NCBI RefSeq assembly: GCF_000619805.1
Contig: NZ_JHUV01000010.1
Coordinates: 184,579-248,578, forward strand
DNA from: Sulfurihydrogenibium subterraneum DSM 15120
Lineage (GTDB): Bacteria; Aquificota; Aquificia; Aquificales; Hydrogenothermaceae
Direction of reading: 5' to 3'
Length of the DNA: 64,000 nt
The position numbers and the translations under genes are program-made. Below the pieces are notes generated by a model, which was not told the DNA's origin, did not search any database, and saw only the letters and a list, made by a program, of their open reading frames with translations. Positions 1 to 8,444 of this stretch are shown one piece after another. Each line of letters starts with the position of its first letter. Position 1 is the first letter of the stretch.

Positions 1-239
1 TTTCTAAGTGTTGCCAATTTGTTTTTATCTTTAAAAGAAATTACTTGGTTTTCTACAATTACTTCTCCTTTTGTAGGACTATCTAAAAGTCCAAGTATGT
101 AAAGTAGCGTACTTTTCCCAGACCCTGATGGTCCTATTATACTTAAAAACTCTCCTTTATTTACAGAAAGGTTTATGTTTTTTAATATCTTTTCTTGACC
201 TATTACTTTTTCTATGTTTTTAACTGATAGAATCTCCAT
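1..239 (-). CDS. ABC transporter ATP-binding protein, 3'-truncated by window edge
   Basis: Only the first 79 codons lie in the window; the gene runs off the left edge. The visible part has the Walker A motif GPSGSGKST at residues 36-44 and an N-terminus typical of the LolD/MacB class of small ATPases. Its ATG overlaps the stop of the upstream permease gene (TGATG), so the two are translationally coupled. Together with that permease and the membrane-fusion protein at 1491-2609 it should power export or lipoprotein release across the inner membrane. The substrate cannot be read from the sequence. Confidence 0.9.
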   Translation of the reverse strand, partial: MEILSVKNIEKVIGQEKILKNINLSVNKGEFLSIIGPSGSGKSTLLYILGLLDSPTKGEVIVENQVISFKDKNKLATLR

Positions 240-1489
240 CAACCACTCCTGAATATATCAACAGGATTTAGTTTTGATGCTTTGTAAGAAGGATAAAAAG
301 ATGCTAAAACAGAAAAAGTTAAAGAAAAGAAAAAGCCATAGATAAAATAAACAACACTTCTGTCTAATATAAAACCTTTTGCCCTAACTAACCCTTCTAC
401 TTCTATTTTAATAGAAGACAACCACTCTTGGATGCTGTAGCCTAAAACACTACCGATAAAATAACCAAAAAGTCCAACTATAAATCCTTGATAAACGAAA
501 ATTTTTATAATATCTTTCTCTTCGTACCCTACAGCTTTTAAAATTGCTATATCTTTTTTCTTTTCCATAACTGTCATCATTATTATGTTAAATATTCCAA
601 AAGCAGAAACAACCAATATTGCAAAAACTATCATATAGGTTATGTAATTTTGTATTTTAAAAAGTTGAAGGAAGTTTTTGTATGCGTACTGCCAACTTTC
701 TGTATAATAACCAGTTTCGATGTGTATTTTCTTTGCAAGTCTTTCAGCCATGTTTACGTCTTTTATTTTAAATATAAGCTCGTTAACTTCGTTGGGTTTT
801 TCTAATATAGCCTGAGCCGTTCTTAAATTTATATAAACTCTTGTTTGGTCTAAGCTTGTTATACCTGACTCAAAAAAATCAACTACTTTAAATATTTGAC
901 GATTGCCGTTAGGGGTTGTAAGTATAACTTTTTTTCTAATTTCGTTAACACCTAAGTCCTTTGCAAGAAGTTTACCAAGTATAACACCGTTTCTGTCTGA
1001 AAGTAAGTCATCTGATCTTTTATTTGTTATAAACTTGTCTATTACAGAAGCTTTTCTCTCTAAGATAGGGTCTATTCCTATTAAACTGCCAGCTTTTTCT
1101 ATAGTTCCGTATCTTACTATCACTTGACTTGTAAGGTGGGGGGCTACGCCTAATATATTACTATCTGAGCTGTACTTTTCTATTATGTGTTTGTAGTCTG
1201 TTATTTTGTCTTTTTCTTCTTTAGGTTTGTAGCCGTAAACTTTTGCGATGGTATCTTTACCAAAGAAAAGTTTTACTATTTCTTGGGGGTTGTTATCTGG
1301 TTTTACTTTTAAGGTAATATGGGCGTTTAGGTCTATTGCTTGTTCTATAAAGTACTTTTGAAAACCGTTCATTAAAGATGCCATAACTATAAAGGCTGCA
1401 ACTCCTATAGAAACGCCCATTATTGATACAAAGGTCTGTCTTTTTCTTTCAAACATAAGTTTTATCGATAGAAAAATTACATGATACAT
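239..1489 (-). CDS. FtsX-type ABC transporter permease (LolC/LolE/MacB-like)
   Basis: A 416-residue inner-membrane permease. It has one hydrophobic segment near residues 20-42, a large periplasmic domain (about 45-280), then three hydrophobic segments (about 283-310, 330-358, 380-408) forming an FtsX domain. This is the LolC/E and MacB topology. The ATPase is a separate downstream gene, as in Lol systems, but an HlyD-like adaptor sits one base upstream, as in MacAB systems. The adaptor makes export through an outer-membrane channel more likely than lipoprotein sorting; that is inference. Confidence 0.88.
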   Translation of the reverse strand: MYHVIFLSIKLMFERKRQTFVSIMGVSIGVAAFIVMASLMNGFQKYFIEQAIDLNAHITLKVKPDNNPQEIVKLFFGKDTIAKVYGYKPKEEKDKITDYKHIIEKYSSDSNILGVAPHLTSQVIVRYGTIEKAGSLIGIDPILERKASVIDKFITNKRSDDLLSDRNGVILGKLLAKDLGVNEIRKKVILTTPNGNRQIFKVVDFFESGITSLDQTRVYINLRTAQAILEKPNEVNELIFKIKDVNMAERLAKKIHIETGYYTESWQYAYKNFLQLFKIQNYITYMIVFAILVVSAFGIFNIIMMTVMEKKKDIAILKAVGYEEKDIIKIFVYQGFIVGLFGYFIGSVLGYSIQEWLSSIKIEVEGLVRAKGFILDRSVVYFIYGFFFSLTFSVLASFYPSYKASKLNPVDIFRSG

Positions 1490-1490
1490 T

Positions 1491-2609
1491 TTATTTTCCG
1501 ATAACCAGCGTATCGCCTTCTTTCAATCCACTTAAAACTTTTACATATCCGTTATAATCTTCACTTTCTGTCTGTATGGCTACTTCTTTTACTTTACTTC
1601 CTTGAAGAATTTTAACTTTACCTTCTGAAATAAACTCTTTTGGTATGAAAATACCTTCTTCTTTTGATAGAATTATGTTTCCTTCTACTGTCATATTTAC
1701 AACAATTGGTAGGTCATAATTAACATCTGCTTTAACTTTAACAGTCCTTGAGTTTCTGTCTGATTGGAGATCTATAGTTTTTATCTTTCCTGTAAAAACT
1801 TTGTCTGGGTATGAGTCTAACTTAATTAAAACTTCCATACTTTCCTTTATTTTTGGAATGTACTCTTCATCAACAAGTAAAACTGTTTCTATTTTGTTTG
1901 GATTTCCTATAGAGACTATCTGGTTAGATTGAGTCATAGAGTTTACGTAATCTCCCACGTTTAAAAATTTTCTTAAAACTTTACCATCAGTAGGAGATTT
2001 TACTATGTACTTATCAAGCTCTTTTTCGAGTGAGCTTTTTTTTGCAGATAGACTTTTTAGCTGAAAGTTAAGGTCTTGAATGGTGTCTTTATAAAATTCA
2101 ACCTGTTTTTTATAGTCTTTCTCTGCAACTTCTAAGTTTTTTGAAACTTCATCAAACTGTTCTTTTGATATAAGACCTTTTTCAAAGAGAGCTTTTCTTC
2201 TTTCGTAAATTTTTTTTGCATTTTCGTAAACCTGTTTTTTTATCTCTATCTGAGCTTGGTTCTCTTTTTGAAAAGCTGAGTTTTCTAAAAGTTTTTCTTT
2301 TATAGAAGATATTTGATAGTCTATGTCTTTTATGTTTTCAAAGATGGTTTGGTTTGATATTTTAGCTATCGGCTGACCTTTTTTTACAGTATCTCCTTCT
2401 TTTACATAAAGTTTTTCAACATACCCTGATACTTCTGACTTTACTACCACTAAATCTGATGTATCTATGTACCCAGATGCATAGATAGATTTAACTACTT
2501 GTCTTTTTTCTACTTTATAGGTTTGATAGCTATTATTTTTCTTATAAAAAAACAAACCTGTTAGTAATAAAGCTAATACAATGCCGAGGATTACTAGTTT
2601 TTTAACCAT
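1491..2609 (-). CDS. Membrane-fusion (HlyD/MacA-like) efflux adaptor
   Basis: A 372-residue periplasmic adaptor anchored by an N-terminal hydrophobic segment (about residues 4-22). Then come half of a lipoyl-like domain, a long alpha-helical hairpin rich in Lys/Glu/Gln (about 80-195), the second lipoyl half and beta-barrel domains, the order known for HlyD/MacA proteins. The start overlaps the stop of the deaminase gene by 8 nt and its stop lies one base before the permease start. In known systems such proteins bridge an inner-membrane ABC permease and a TolC-type channel. No TolC gene is visible in this window. Confidence 0.9.
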   Translation of the reverse strand: MVKKLVILGIVLALLLTGLFFYKKNNSYQTYKVEKRQVVKSIYASGYIDTSDLVVVKSEVSGYVEKLYVKEGDTVKKGQPIAKISNQTIFENIKDIDYQISSIKEKLLENSAFQKENQAQIEIKKQVYENAKKIYERRKALFEKGLISKEQFDEVSKNLEVAEKDYKKQVEFYKDTIQDLNFQLKSLSAKKSSLEKELDKYIVKSPTDGKVLRKFLNVGDYVNSMTQSNQIVSIGNPNKIETVLLVDEEYIPKIKESMEVLIKLDSYPDKVFTGKIKTIDLQSDRNSRTVKVKADVNYDLPIVVNMTVEGNIILSKEEGIFIPKEFISEGKVKILQGSKVKEVAIQTESEDYNGYVKVLSGLKEGDTLVIGK

Positions 2610-3903
2610 TTATTATTTTTTCTCTCCATTTTTTAGCTATGTATAATACTTTATCTTTTTCTACTGTTTGAACTACTTTATTTTTCATTACAACCTTTCC
2701 GTTTATTATTACAGTGTTAACATCTAAACCTTTACCAGAGTAGATTATTTGAGTGTATGGGTCAAAAAGAGGTTGTAAGTGAGGCTGATTTACATCTATA
2801 ACAATAATATCTGCATCTTTTCCTACTTCTATACTTCCAATTCTATCTTCCATTAGTATTGCTTTTGCTGCTTGTCTTGTAATCATTGCTAAAACTTGTT
2901 TTGCAGGTAAGACTGTAGGATTGAGATTATAACCTTTATGAAGTTTTGCAGCTGTAGATGCTTCTCCTATCAAGTCTAAATCATCGTTTGAAGCTGTTCC
3001 ATCTGTTCCAAGGGATACAACTATCTCCTTTTCTAACATTTTAGGAACTGGTGCTATTCCTGATGCAAGTTTTAGATTACTTTCTGGACAGTGGGCTATC
3101 TTTACTTTCTTTTCTGATAGAATTTCTATCTCTTCTTCTGTAGGGTGAACCATATGGGCAGCTAAGACTCTTTCGTTTAAAACACCTATACTATTTAGAT
3201 GTTTAACTGGTGTGTTTCCATATCTGTTTTTTATATCTTCTACTTCATTAATAGTCTCTGAGACGTGAATGTGATATAAAACGTTGTAATCTAAAGCAAC
3301 TTCCATAGCTTTTGTTAGAGTGTTTGGACTACAAGTGTAAGGTGCGTGAGGTCCAATGGCAGGAAATACATTATTATCATTTCTGTATTGTATTATAAAA
3401 TCTTTTGTTTTTTGTATTCCTTCTTCTGGAGTTTTTGCTGCTGGTGTTGGAAAGTCAAGTATCCCCGTTGTTAAAACAGCTTTCATACCTGCTTCTTTCA
3501 CAGACTGGGCAACTGCATCTTCATAAAAATACATATCTACAAAACAAGTTATTCCGTTTCTAATCATCTCATAACAAGCCAAATCTGTCCCATCTTTTAC
3601 AAACTCATAACTGACGTACTTTCCTTCTACTGGCCATATGTACTGCTCAAGCCACACTTTTAAAGGATTATCACTTCCGTATCCTCTAAGTAATGTCATA
3701 GCTGCGTGGGTATGGGTGTTTATCAATCCCGGTAAAACAACGTTAGAATTTAGGTCTATTACTTCTTTAGCTTCAAACTCTGACTTTCCTTCTCCTACTT
3801 CTGCAATTTTTCCATCTTTTATGACTATATAGCCATTTTTATACTCTGTAAAGTTTTCATCCATCGTTAAAATGTAGCAGTTTTTTAAAACCAAATCAAA
3901 CAT
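2602..3903 (-). CDS. mtaD: 5-methylthioadenosine/S-adenosylhomocysteine deaminase family amidohydrolase
   Basis: A 433-residue cytoplasmic metal-dependent amidohydrolase. The metal-binding HxH lies at His64/His66 (NTHTHAAMT), with later conserved blocks HIHVSE, AHMVHPTEEE and GTDGTASNDDLDL supplying the remaining metal ligands and the catalytic Asp. The family deaminates S-adenosylhomocysteine, methylthioadenosine or adenosine; close relatives deaminate aminodeoxyfutalosine in menaquinone synthesis. Without a search I favour the MTA/SAH activity but cannot exclude the second. It overlaps both neighbours by 8 nt, so it is embedded in the long minus-strand operon. Confidence 0.88.
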   Translation of the reverse strand: MFDLVLKNCYILTMDENFTEYKNGYIVIKDGKIAEVGEGKSEFEAKEVIDLNSNVVLPGLINTHTHAAMTLLRGYGSDNPLKVWLEQYIWPVEGKYVSYEFVKDGTDLACYEMIRNGITCFVDMYFYEDAVAQSVKEAGMKAVLTTGILDFPTPAAKTPEEGIQKTKDFIIQYRNDNNVFPAIGPHAPYTCSPNTLTKAMEVALDYNVLYHIHVSETINEVEDIKNRYGNTPVKHLNSIGVLNERVLAAHMVHPTEEEIEILSEKKVKIAHCPESNLKLASGIAPVPKMLEKEIVVSLGTDGTASNDDLDLIGEASTAAKLHKGYNLNPTVLPAKQVLAMITRQAAKAILMEDRIGSIEVGKDADIIVIDVNQPHLQPLFDPYTQIIYSGKGLDVNTVIINGKVVMKNKVVQTVEKDKVLYIAKKWREKIING

Positions 3904-4231
3904 TCTCTTCCTCCTGAATAAACTCTTTTAAAAATTCGTAAAGTTCTTGGCTTGGTTGTAAATCAACATAGTAAGTTCCATCTTCGTGCTCTATTCTTAA
4001 TGTTTTTCCATCATCTTTAAAAAAGATGTTTGTAAGTCCTTTTGAAAAGTACCACTCAAGCTCTTGGGTTAGCGATTTCATATAAAGGGTAAATCCTCCC
4101 GGTCTTTTTGCTACTTTTGTTAGGACAACGGGAGCTTTGTTAACCCAATCTTCTTCTTCCCACTCAAAAGTGTTAACATCTGTTGCTATACCTTTTAAAT
4201 TAAACTCCTTCTCTATCCAGCTCATCCTCAC
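3896..4231 (-). CDS. Conserved-looking small protein of unknown function
   Basis: A 111-residue soluble, acidic protein that I do not recognise. It has several Trp residues near the N-terminus (WIEKEF, FEWEEEDW), a basic stretch VLTKVAKRPGG near residue 40, and an acidic C-terminus. No signal peptide or membrane segment is seen. It overlaps the LAGLIDADG-like gene by 4 nt (ATGA) and the deaminase by 8 nt, so it is very probably translated. Its place between those genes gives no clear functional hint. Confidence 0.75.
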   Translation of the reverse strand: MRMSWIEKEFNLKGIATDVNTFEWEEEDWVNKAPVVLTKVAKRPGGFTLYMKSLTQELEWYFSKGLTNIFFKDDGKTLRIEHEDGTYYVDLQPSQELYEFLKEFIQEEENV

Positions 4232-4653
4232 TCCTCTACAAATTTTCTTACAGAGCTCTTTCCGTGTTTTACCTTAGTGTTTTTAAAATCTTTTACCACT
4301 TCTTTTAATATTTTCTTTTTTCTTTCCTTTTCATATTGGTTTGAAAATTTTATCTCAAATAATTTTAAAACATTTTCAATCTCTTCTTTGCTTGAGAGTG
4401 TGTAATCCTTTATTGTTTTTAAAAATTCTCTCGCTTTTTTATGGCTAAGTATTAGATAAACTCTTCTTTTATTTTTTCTTAAACTTCCTCCAAAGAGCTC
4501 CTTTACAGGTTCAAGTGCTTCTTGAGTTTTTGATTTTATTGTTATGTGAAGGTAAACTGATGTTTTAGACCTTGGGTCTTTTCTAAAAGAAATTTTTCCT
4601 CCACAGTCAAACAAACCAGCTACGTAATATAATATTTTTTCCTTTCCCTCCAT
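4228..4653 (-). CDS. LAGLIDADG-fold protein, catalytic acidic residue missing
   Basis: A 141-residue basic protein. Residues 10-19 (YVAGLFDCGG) align with the LAGLIDADG/AGFIDGEG helix of homing endonucleases. They are followed by the expected beta-strand pattern, a second element ITIKSKTQEAL with LFGG, and ILSHKKAREFLKTIKDY, the usual single-motif layout. The metal-binding Asp/Glu of the motif is Gly18 here, so nuclease activity is unlikely. The Lys/Arg-rich tail suggests nucleic-acid binding. It is neither an intein nor inside an intron: it is an ordinary operon gene starting directly after the ispG stop. Domestication as a DNA- or RNA-binding protein, as in WhiA, is inference. Confidence 0.75.
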   Translation of the reverse strand: MEGKEKILYYVAGLFDCGGKISFRKDPRSKTSVYLHITIKSKTQEALEPVKELFGGSLRKNKRRVYLILSHKKAREFLKTIKDYTLSSKEEIENVLKLFEIKFSNQYEKERKKKILKEVVKDFKNTKVKHGKSSVRKFVEE

Positions 4654-5715
4654 TTACTTTGTGTCCATATTAGATATTTCTTTTAGAAGCTCATCTACCA
4701 TCTCTTTTTCTGAAACTTTTCTTATTGGCTGACCGTTTTTAAAAAGTATTGCTGATTTATAACCACAGGCAAGCCCTATGTCAGCTTCTTTTGCTTCTCC
4801 TATTGCATTTACAACACAACCCATTATAGCAACTTTAAGAGGTTTATCTATACCAGAGAGTTTTTCTTCAACTTGTTTTACTACTTCAGGAAGATTAACT
4901 TCTATTCTTCCACATGTAGGACAGGAGACTATTTCAATACCTTTTCTTCTAAGCCCAAGTGATTGGAGTATTTGGTATGCAACTTTTACCTCTTCTTCTG
5001 GGTCGGCAGTTAAAGATACTCTTACAGTATCTCCAATCCCTAAGTAAAATAAGATTCCAAGACCTACAGCTGATTTTACAGAACCTCTGTCTTTTGGTCC
5101 TGCCTCTGTAATACCAACGTGAAGTGGAATATCTGTTTTTTCTGCAAAGATTTTATTTGCCTCTACATTTTGAAGAACGTCAGAACCTTTTATTGAGACT
5201 TTAAAGTTTGTAAATCCAACCTTTTCAAAAAATTCTGACCAATAAAGGGCACTTTCTGCTAAAGCTTCAGCAGATGGATAACCATATTTGTCTAACAGCC
5301 TTTTTTCTAATGAACCAGAGTTAACTCCAAGTCTTACGGCGATATTTCTTTTTTTACATTCTTGTAAAATCTCTTTTATCTTTTCTTCATCGTTTATGTT
5401 TCCTGGATTAAGTCTTATTCCGTGTATTCCACTTTCTAAAGATAGCATTGCTATTCTTGGGGAAAAGTGTATGTCTCCTATTACAGGAATAGGTGAGTTT
5501 TTGACTATCTCAGGAAGTGCTAAAGCATCTTCTTCTCTGGGGACTGCAACTCTTATTATCTCACATCCAGCTTTTGCTAATCTATGTATCTGATTTAAAG
5601 TAGCTTCTATGTCGTGGGTTTTTGTGTCAGTCATTGATTGGACGACTATAGGAGCTCCATCTCCTATTTTAACGTTTCCCACGAATACTGGTCTTGTTTT
5701 TCTTCTTTTAATCAA
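4654..5715 (-). CDS. ispG: (E)-4-hydroxy-3-methylbut-2-enyl-diphosphate synthase
   Basis: A 353-residue IspG/GcpE enzyme of the methylerythritol-phosphate pathway. It converts methylerythritol cyclodiphosphate to HMBPP using a [4Fe-4S] cluster. The N-terminal TIM-barrel begins with VQSMTDTKT, and the C-terminal part carries the cluster cysteines in SCPTCGR and MGCVVNAIGEAKEAD. The start is TTG, overlapping the TGA of the preceding transglycosylase gene (TTGA). It shares the operon with a polyprenyl synthase that uses the products of this pathway. Confidence 0.97.
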   Translation of the reverse strand: MIKRRKTRPVFVGNVKIGDGAPIVVQSMTDTKTHDIEATLNQIHRLAKAGCEIIRVAVPREEDALALPEIVKNSPIPVIGDIHFSPRIAMLSLESGIHGIRLNPGNINDEEKIKEILQECKKRNIAVRLGVNSGSLEKRLLDKYGYPSAEALAESALYWSEFFEKVGFTNFKVSIKGSDVLQNVEANKIFAEKTDIPLHVGITEAGPKDRGSVKSAVGLGILFYLGIGDTVRVSLTADPEEEVKVAYQILQSLGLRRKGIEIVSCPTCGRIEVNLPEVVKQVEEKLSGIDKPLKVAIMGCVVNAIGEAKEADIGLACGYKSAILFKNGQPIRKVSEKEMVDELLKEISNMDTK

Positions 5716-7013
5716 GGTATTATCAACTCCATTCCTACGGAAATTGTGTTATCTTCTAAATTATTCAATCTTTTTATCGTTTCAACATCTGTTCCATATC
5801 TTTTTGCAATACTGTAAAGAGTATCTCCAGGTCTAACAGTGTACTTTTTAATTTTATAACTTGCTTTTACAATTTCAGGTTTATCTTTATCTAACTCTAA
5901 AAGAGTAATAATGTTTTCTTGTTTATTTTCAGGTACGACTTTAGGATTTTCTTTTGGCTTTCTACTGGTAGCATAAATTCTTGGTGGTGGAGATGTTATA
6001 AATCTTCTATCAAAGCTTGCTGTATCTATTTTAGGTATATTTACGTTTATTCCTTCAAAGGCAGTATCTGTCTTTAAATGGGCGTTATAAAATTTAAGTA
6101 TATCATAATCTATATTTTTTTCTTTAGCTAAATCTAAAAGGTTAATCTCTCTATCAGCTGTAAAGTTTATAACGTCGTAAACGTTAAACTTTGTATCTAA
6201 ACCGTACTTTTCAGGGTTGTTTGCAATAAGAAGTATAGCGAAAAATCTTGGTACGTACTCCTTTGTTTCGTTAGGAAGGTAATCTTTTATATCTTTAAAA
6301 GTAATACCGTTATAAGCTTCAAGTCTCTTTGCGACACATTTTTCTCCACAGTTATACCCTGCAATAGCGAGCTCCCAGCTTCCAAACATACTATAAAGAG
6401 ATTTGAGATATTTTGCAGCTGCTACTGTAGATTTATAAGGGTCTCTTCTTTCATCTACAAACTCATCAATTCTAAGTCCAAATCTTTTTGCCGTAGATGG
6501 TATAAACTGCCATATTCCTGCTGCGTTAGAGGGAGAAGTAGCATAAGGATTAAAACCACTTTCAACAACTGCAAGGTAAGCCATCTCTGGTGGAAGTCCT
6601 TCTTGTATAAATATACTTTTAACCATAGGTAAAAAGTAGTTTGCTCGCTTTAAAGCATTTTCTGTAAAGGATTTCTTAGTAGTTGTAAAGTAATTTATAA
6701 AGTACTCTACATCTTCATCGTTTGGAATCTCTATACCAAGTATTTTAGCTTCTTGAGTTATATAGTTTTTATCACTTTCACTAAGTCCATACTTAACAGC
6801 TTCTATTATTGCTTTTGAATCAGAATAGTTAGTTTTATCTTCAATTGTAGGACTAATATTCTGTTTTACTTTAGGTGTATCAGAGGCTTTAGCTACAGAA
6901 TAATTTTTTTTATAAGGTAATTTAGTAGTTGTTTTTACCTCTCTAACTTGGACTGAACAGGAAGTTAAAATAAAACTCATTAATAATAAATATGCTAATA
7001 ATCTTAATTTCAT
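5712..7013 (-). CDS. mltD: Membrane-bound lytic murein transglycosylase (MltD-like) with LysM domain
   Basis: A 433-residue envelope lipoprotein: the signal peptide ends in lipobox ILTSC with Cys19 as the lipidation site. The lytic transglycosylase domain (about residues 105-235) contains the catalytic Glu in AVVESGFNP and the family blocks AAGIWQFIPSTAKRFGL and AIAGYNCG. A single C-terminal LysM repeat (about 388-431, YTVRPGDTLYSIAKRYG) binds peptidoglycan. E. coli MltD usually carries two LysM repeats; here I see one. The enzyme cleaves glycan strands to 1,6-anhydromuropeptides. Confidence 0.92.
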   Translation of the reverse strand: MKLRLLAYLLLMSFILTSCSVQVREVKTTTKLPYKKNYSVAKASDTPKVKQNISPTIEDKTNYSDSKAIIEAVKYGLSESDKNYITQEAKILGIEIPNDEDVEYFINYFTTTKKSFTENALKRANYFLPMVKSIFIQEGLPPEMAYLAVVESGFNPYATSPSNAAGIWQFIPSTAKRFGLRIDEFVDERRDPYKSTVAAAKYLKSLYSMFGSWELAIAGYNCGEKCVAKRLEAYNGITFKDIKDYLPNETKEYVPRFFAILLIANNPEKYGLDTKFNVYDVINFTADREINLLDLAKEKNIDYDILKFYNAHLKTDTAFEGINVNIPKIDTASFDRRFITSPPPRIYATSRKPKENPKVVPENKQENIITLLELDKDKPEIVKASYKIKKYTVRPGDTLYSIAKRYGTDVETIKRLNNLEDNTISVGMELIIP

Positions 7014-7044
7014 AATCTATCCAAGTTAATAGAGTTTTATATAC

Positions 7045-7449
7045 TTATTCGTCAACAGAGGTAAAAACTTTACTACTTAACGCCTTCACCCTTTTATGAT
7101 CTTTTATTGAATTTGTGTTTTCGTCAATGTATACAAGGTCAACGTAGAAGTTCTCTAAATCTTTTTCGTTAACTGCCACATAGGAAGCTATTATTATTAT
7201 ATCGTTGTAATGTCCAAGTCTTGCAGCTGCACCGTTTAAAATACATTCTCCAGAGTATCTAACACCCGGAATAACGTAAGTAGAAAACCTTTGACCGTTA
7301 TTTACGTTATAGACCTCTATCTTTTCAAAAGGTACAAGGTTGGCAGCTTCCATAATCGCCTCGTCTAACGTTAAACTTCCTTCGTAATGAAGGTCAGCTC
7401 CTGTTATTTTTATTCTGTGTACTTTTGACTTTAGTAAAGTTCTATACAT
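7045..7449 (-). CDS. panD: Aspartate 1-decarboxylase, pyruvoyl-dependent
   Basis: A 134-residue proenzyme that makes beta-alanine for pantothenate and CoA. The self-cleavage site is Gly24-Ser25 ([11 protein letters not shown]), exactly as in the E. coli enzyme when translation starts at the ATG at 7449. That ATG has a strong AGGAGG at 7455-7460. An upstream in-frame ATG at 7491 would add 14 residues and lacks support. Further family blocks are [21 protein letters not shown] and DIIIIASY. The ribosome binding site overlaps the stop of the polyprenyl synthase gene. Confidence 0.96.
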   Translation of the reverse strand: MYRTLLKSKVHRIKITGADLHYEGSLTLDEAIMEAANLVPFEKIEVYNVNNGQRFSTYVIPGVRYSGECILNGAAARLGHYNDIIIIASYVAVNEKDLENFYVDLVYIDENTNSIKDHKRVKALSSKVFTSVDE

Positions 7450-7459
7450 GCATACCTCC

Positions 7460-8413
7460 TTAACTTTCTCTTTTAACAATGTAATATGCAAGGTTTACAA
7501 GGTCTTGTTTATCTTTATTATCAGGAAAGTCTTTTAAATTTTCAATGGCTTTTCTCACATAACTCTCTGCATCAGCTTTTGCCTTTTCTATTCCGCCGTA
7601 ATCCTCTACTATTTTTTTAGCTTTAAGAAGGCTTTCTACAGAAGGATTTTTATCAAGGATAACAGACTTAATAAAGTCTTTGTCTTCTTTGTTTAAAAAG
7701 TCTTTAATCACAAGAAGTGGATAAGTTATCTTTCCTTCTTTAAGGTCGTTCATCAAACTTTTACCTACTTTTTCTTCATCACCTTCATAATCAAGTATAT
7801 CATCTATTATTTGAAAAGCAACACCTAAGTTAATACCGTACTGATAGGCATTTTCTTTAAGGTCTTTATCATCGCTAACTAAAGCAGTTCCTACATAACA
7901 ACAGCTTCCAAATAAAACAGCAGTTTTTCCTAAAACTATCTTGTAGTAATCATCAAAAGAAGTATCAAAGTCAGCAATTTTTTTAAGCTCTAAAAGTTGT
8001 CCTTCCGCCATCTTCTTTACACTATCACTGACATTTTTAATCATATCTATATCACCATAGATAGAAAACAGATACAAAGCATTTGCATACATGTAATCAC
8101 CAACCAAGACAGTTGTATCGTTTCCAAAAACTCGGTTTGCCGTAGGTTTTCCTCTTCTTTTTTCAGACCCATCAACAACATCATCATGAAGTAAAGACGC
8201 AGTATGAAGATACTCTAAAGCAGCTGATAGGATGTAATCTTCTTCTTTGTTATATCCTCTTAACATACTTGCAAACTTTAAAACAAGGTAAGGTCTAACT
8301 CTTTTTCCACCGCCATCAAGTATGTATCCACCAACCTGCAAGATAAAGTTAACCGATGAATCTAAATACTTTCTTAAAGTGCTTTCTACTTTTTCTTTGT
8401 CAAAAACTATCAA
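7460..8413 (-). CDS. ispB: Trans-polyprenyl diphosphate synthase (octaprenyl/solanesyl-type)
   Basis: A 317-residue class I prenyl elongase. The two Asp-rich motifs are visible as [15 protein letters not shown] (first, near residue 80) and [11 protein letters not shown] (second, near 208), each binding diphosphate through Mg2+. It extends allylic diphosphate with IPP to a long all-trans chain, probably the quinone side chain. Chain length cannot be read with certainty. It sits between lnt and panD in the operon that also contains ispG. Confidence 0.92.
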   Translation of the reverse strand: MIVFDKEKVESTLRKYLDSSVNFILQVGGYILDGGGKRVRPYLVLKFASMLRGYNKEEDYILSAALEYLHTASLLHDDVVDGSEKRRGKPTANRVFGNDTTVLVGDYMYANALYLFSIYGDIDMIKNVSDSVKKMAEGQLLELKKIADFDTSFDDYYKIVLGKTAVLFGSCCYVGTALVSDDKDLKENAYQYGINLGVAFQIIDDILDYEGDEEKVGKSLMNDLKEGKITYPLLVIKDFLNKEDKDFIKSVILDKNPSVESLLKAKKIVEDYGGIEKAKADAESYVRKAIENLKDFPDNKDKQDLVNLAYYIVKRES

Positions 8414-8444
8414 TGCATTACTCCTGCTGAAAAGTCTAAATACA

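Noticed and set aside
7450..7491. Longer panD start giving 14 extra residues
   Set aside because: The ATG at 7449 has the AGGAGG site and puts the cleavage Gly-Ser at residues 24-25 as in known PanD.
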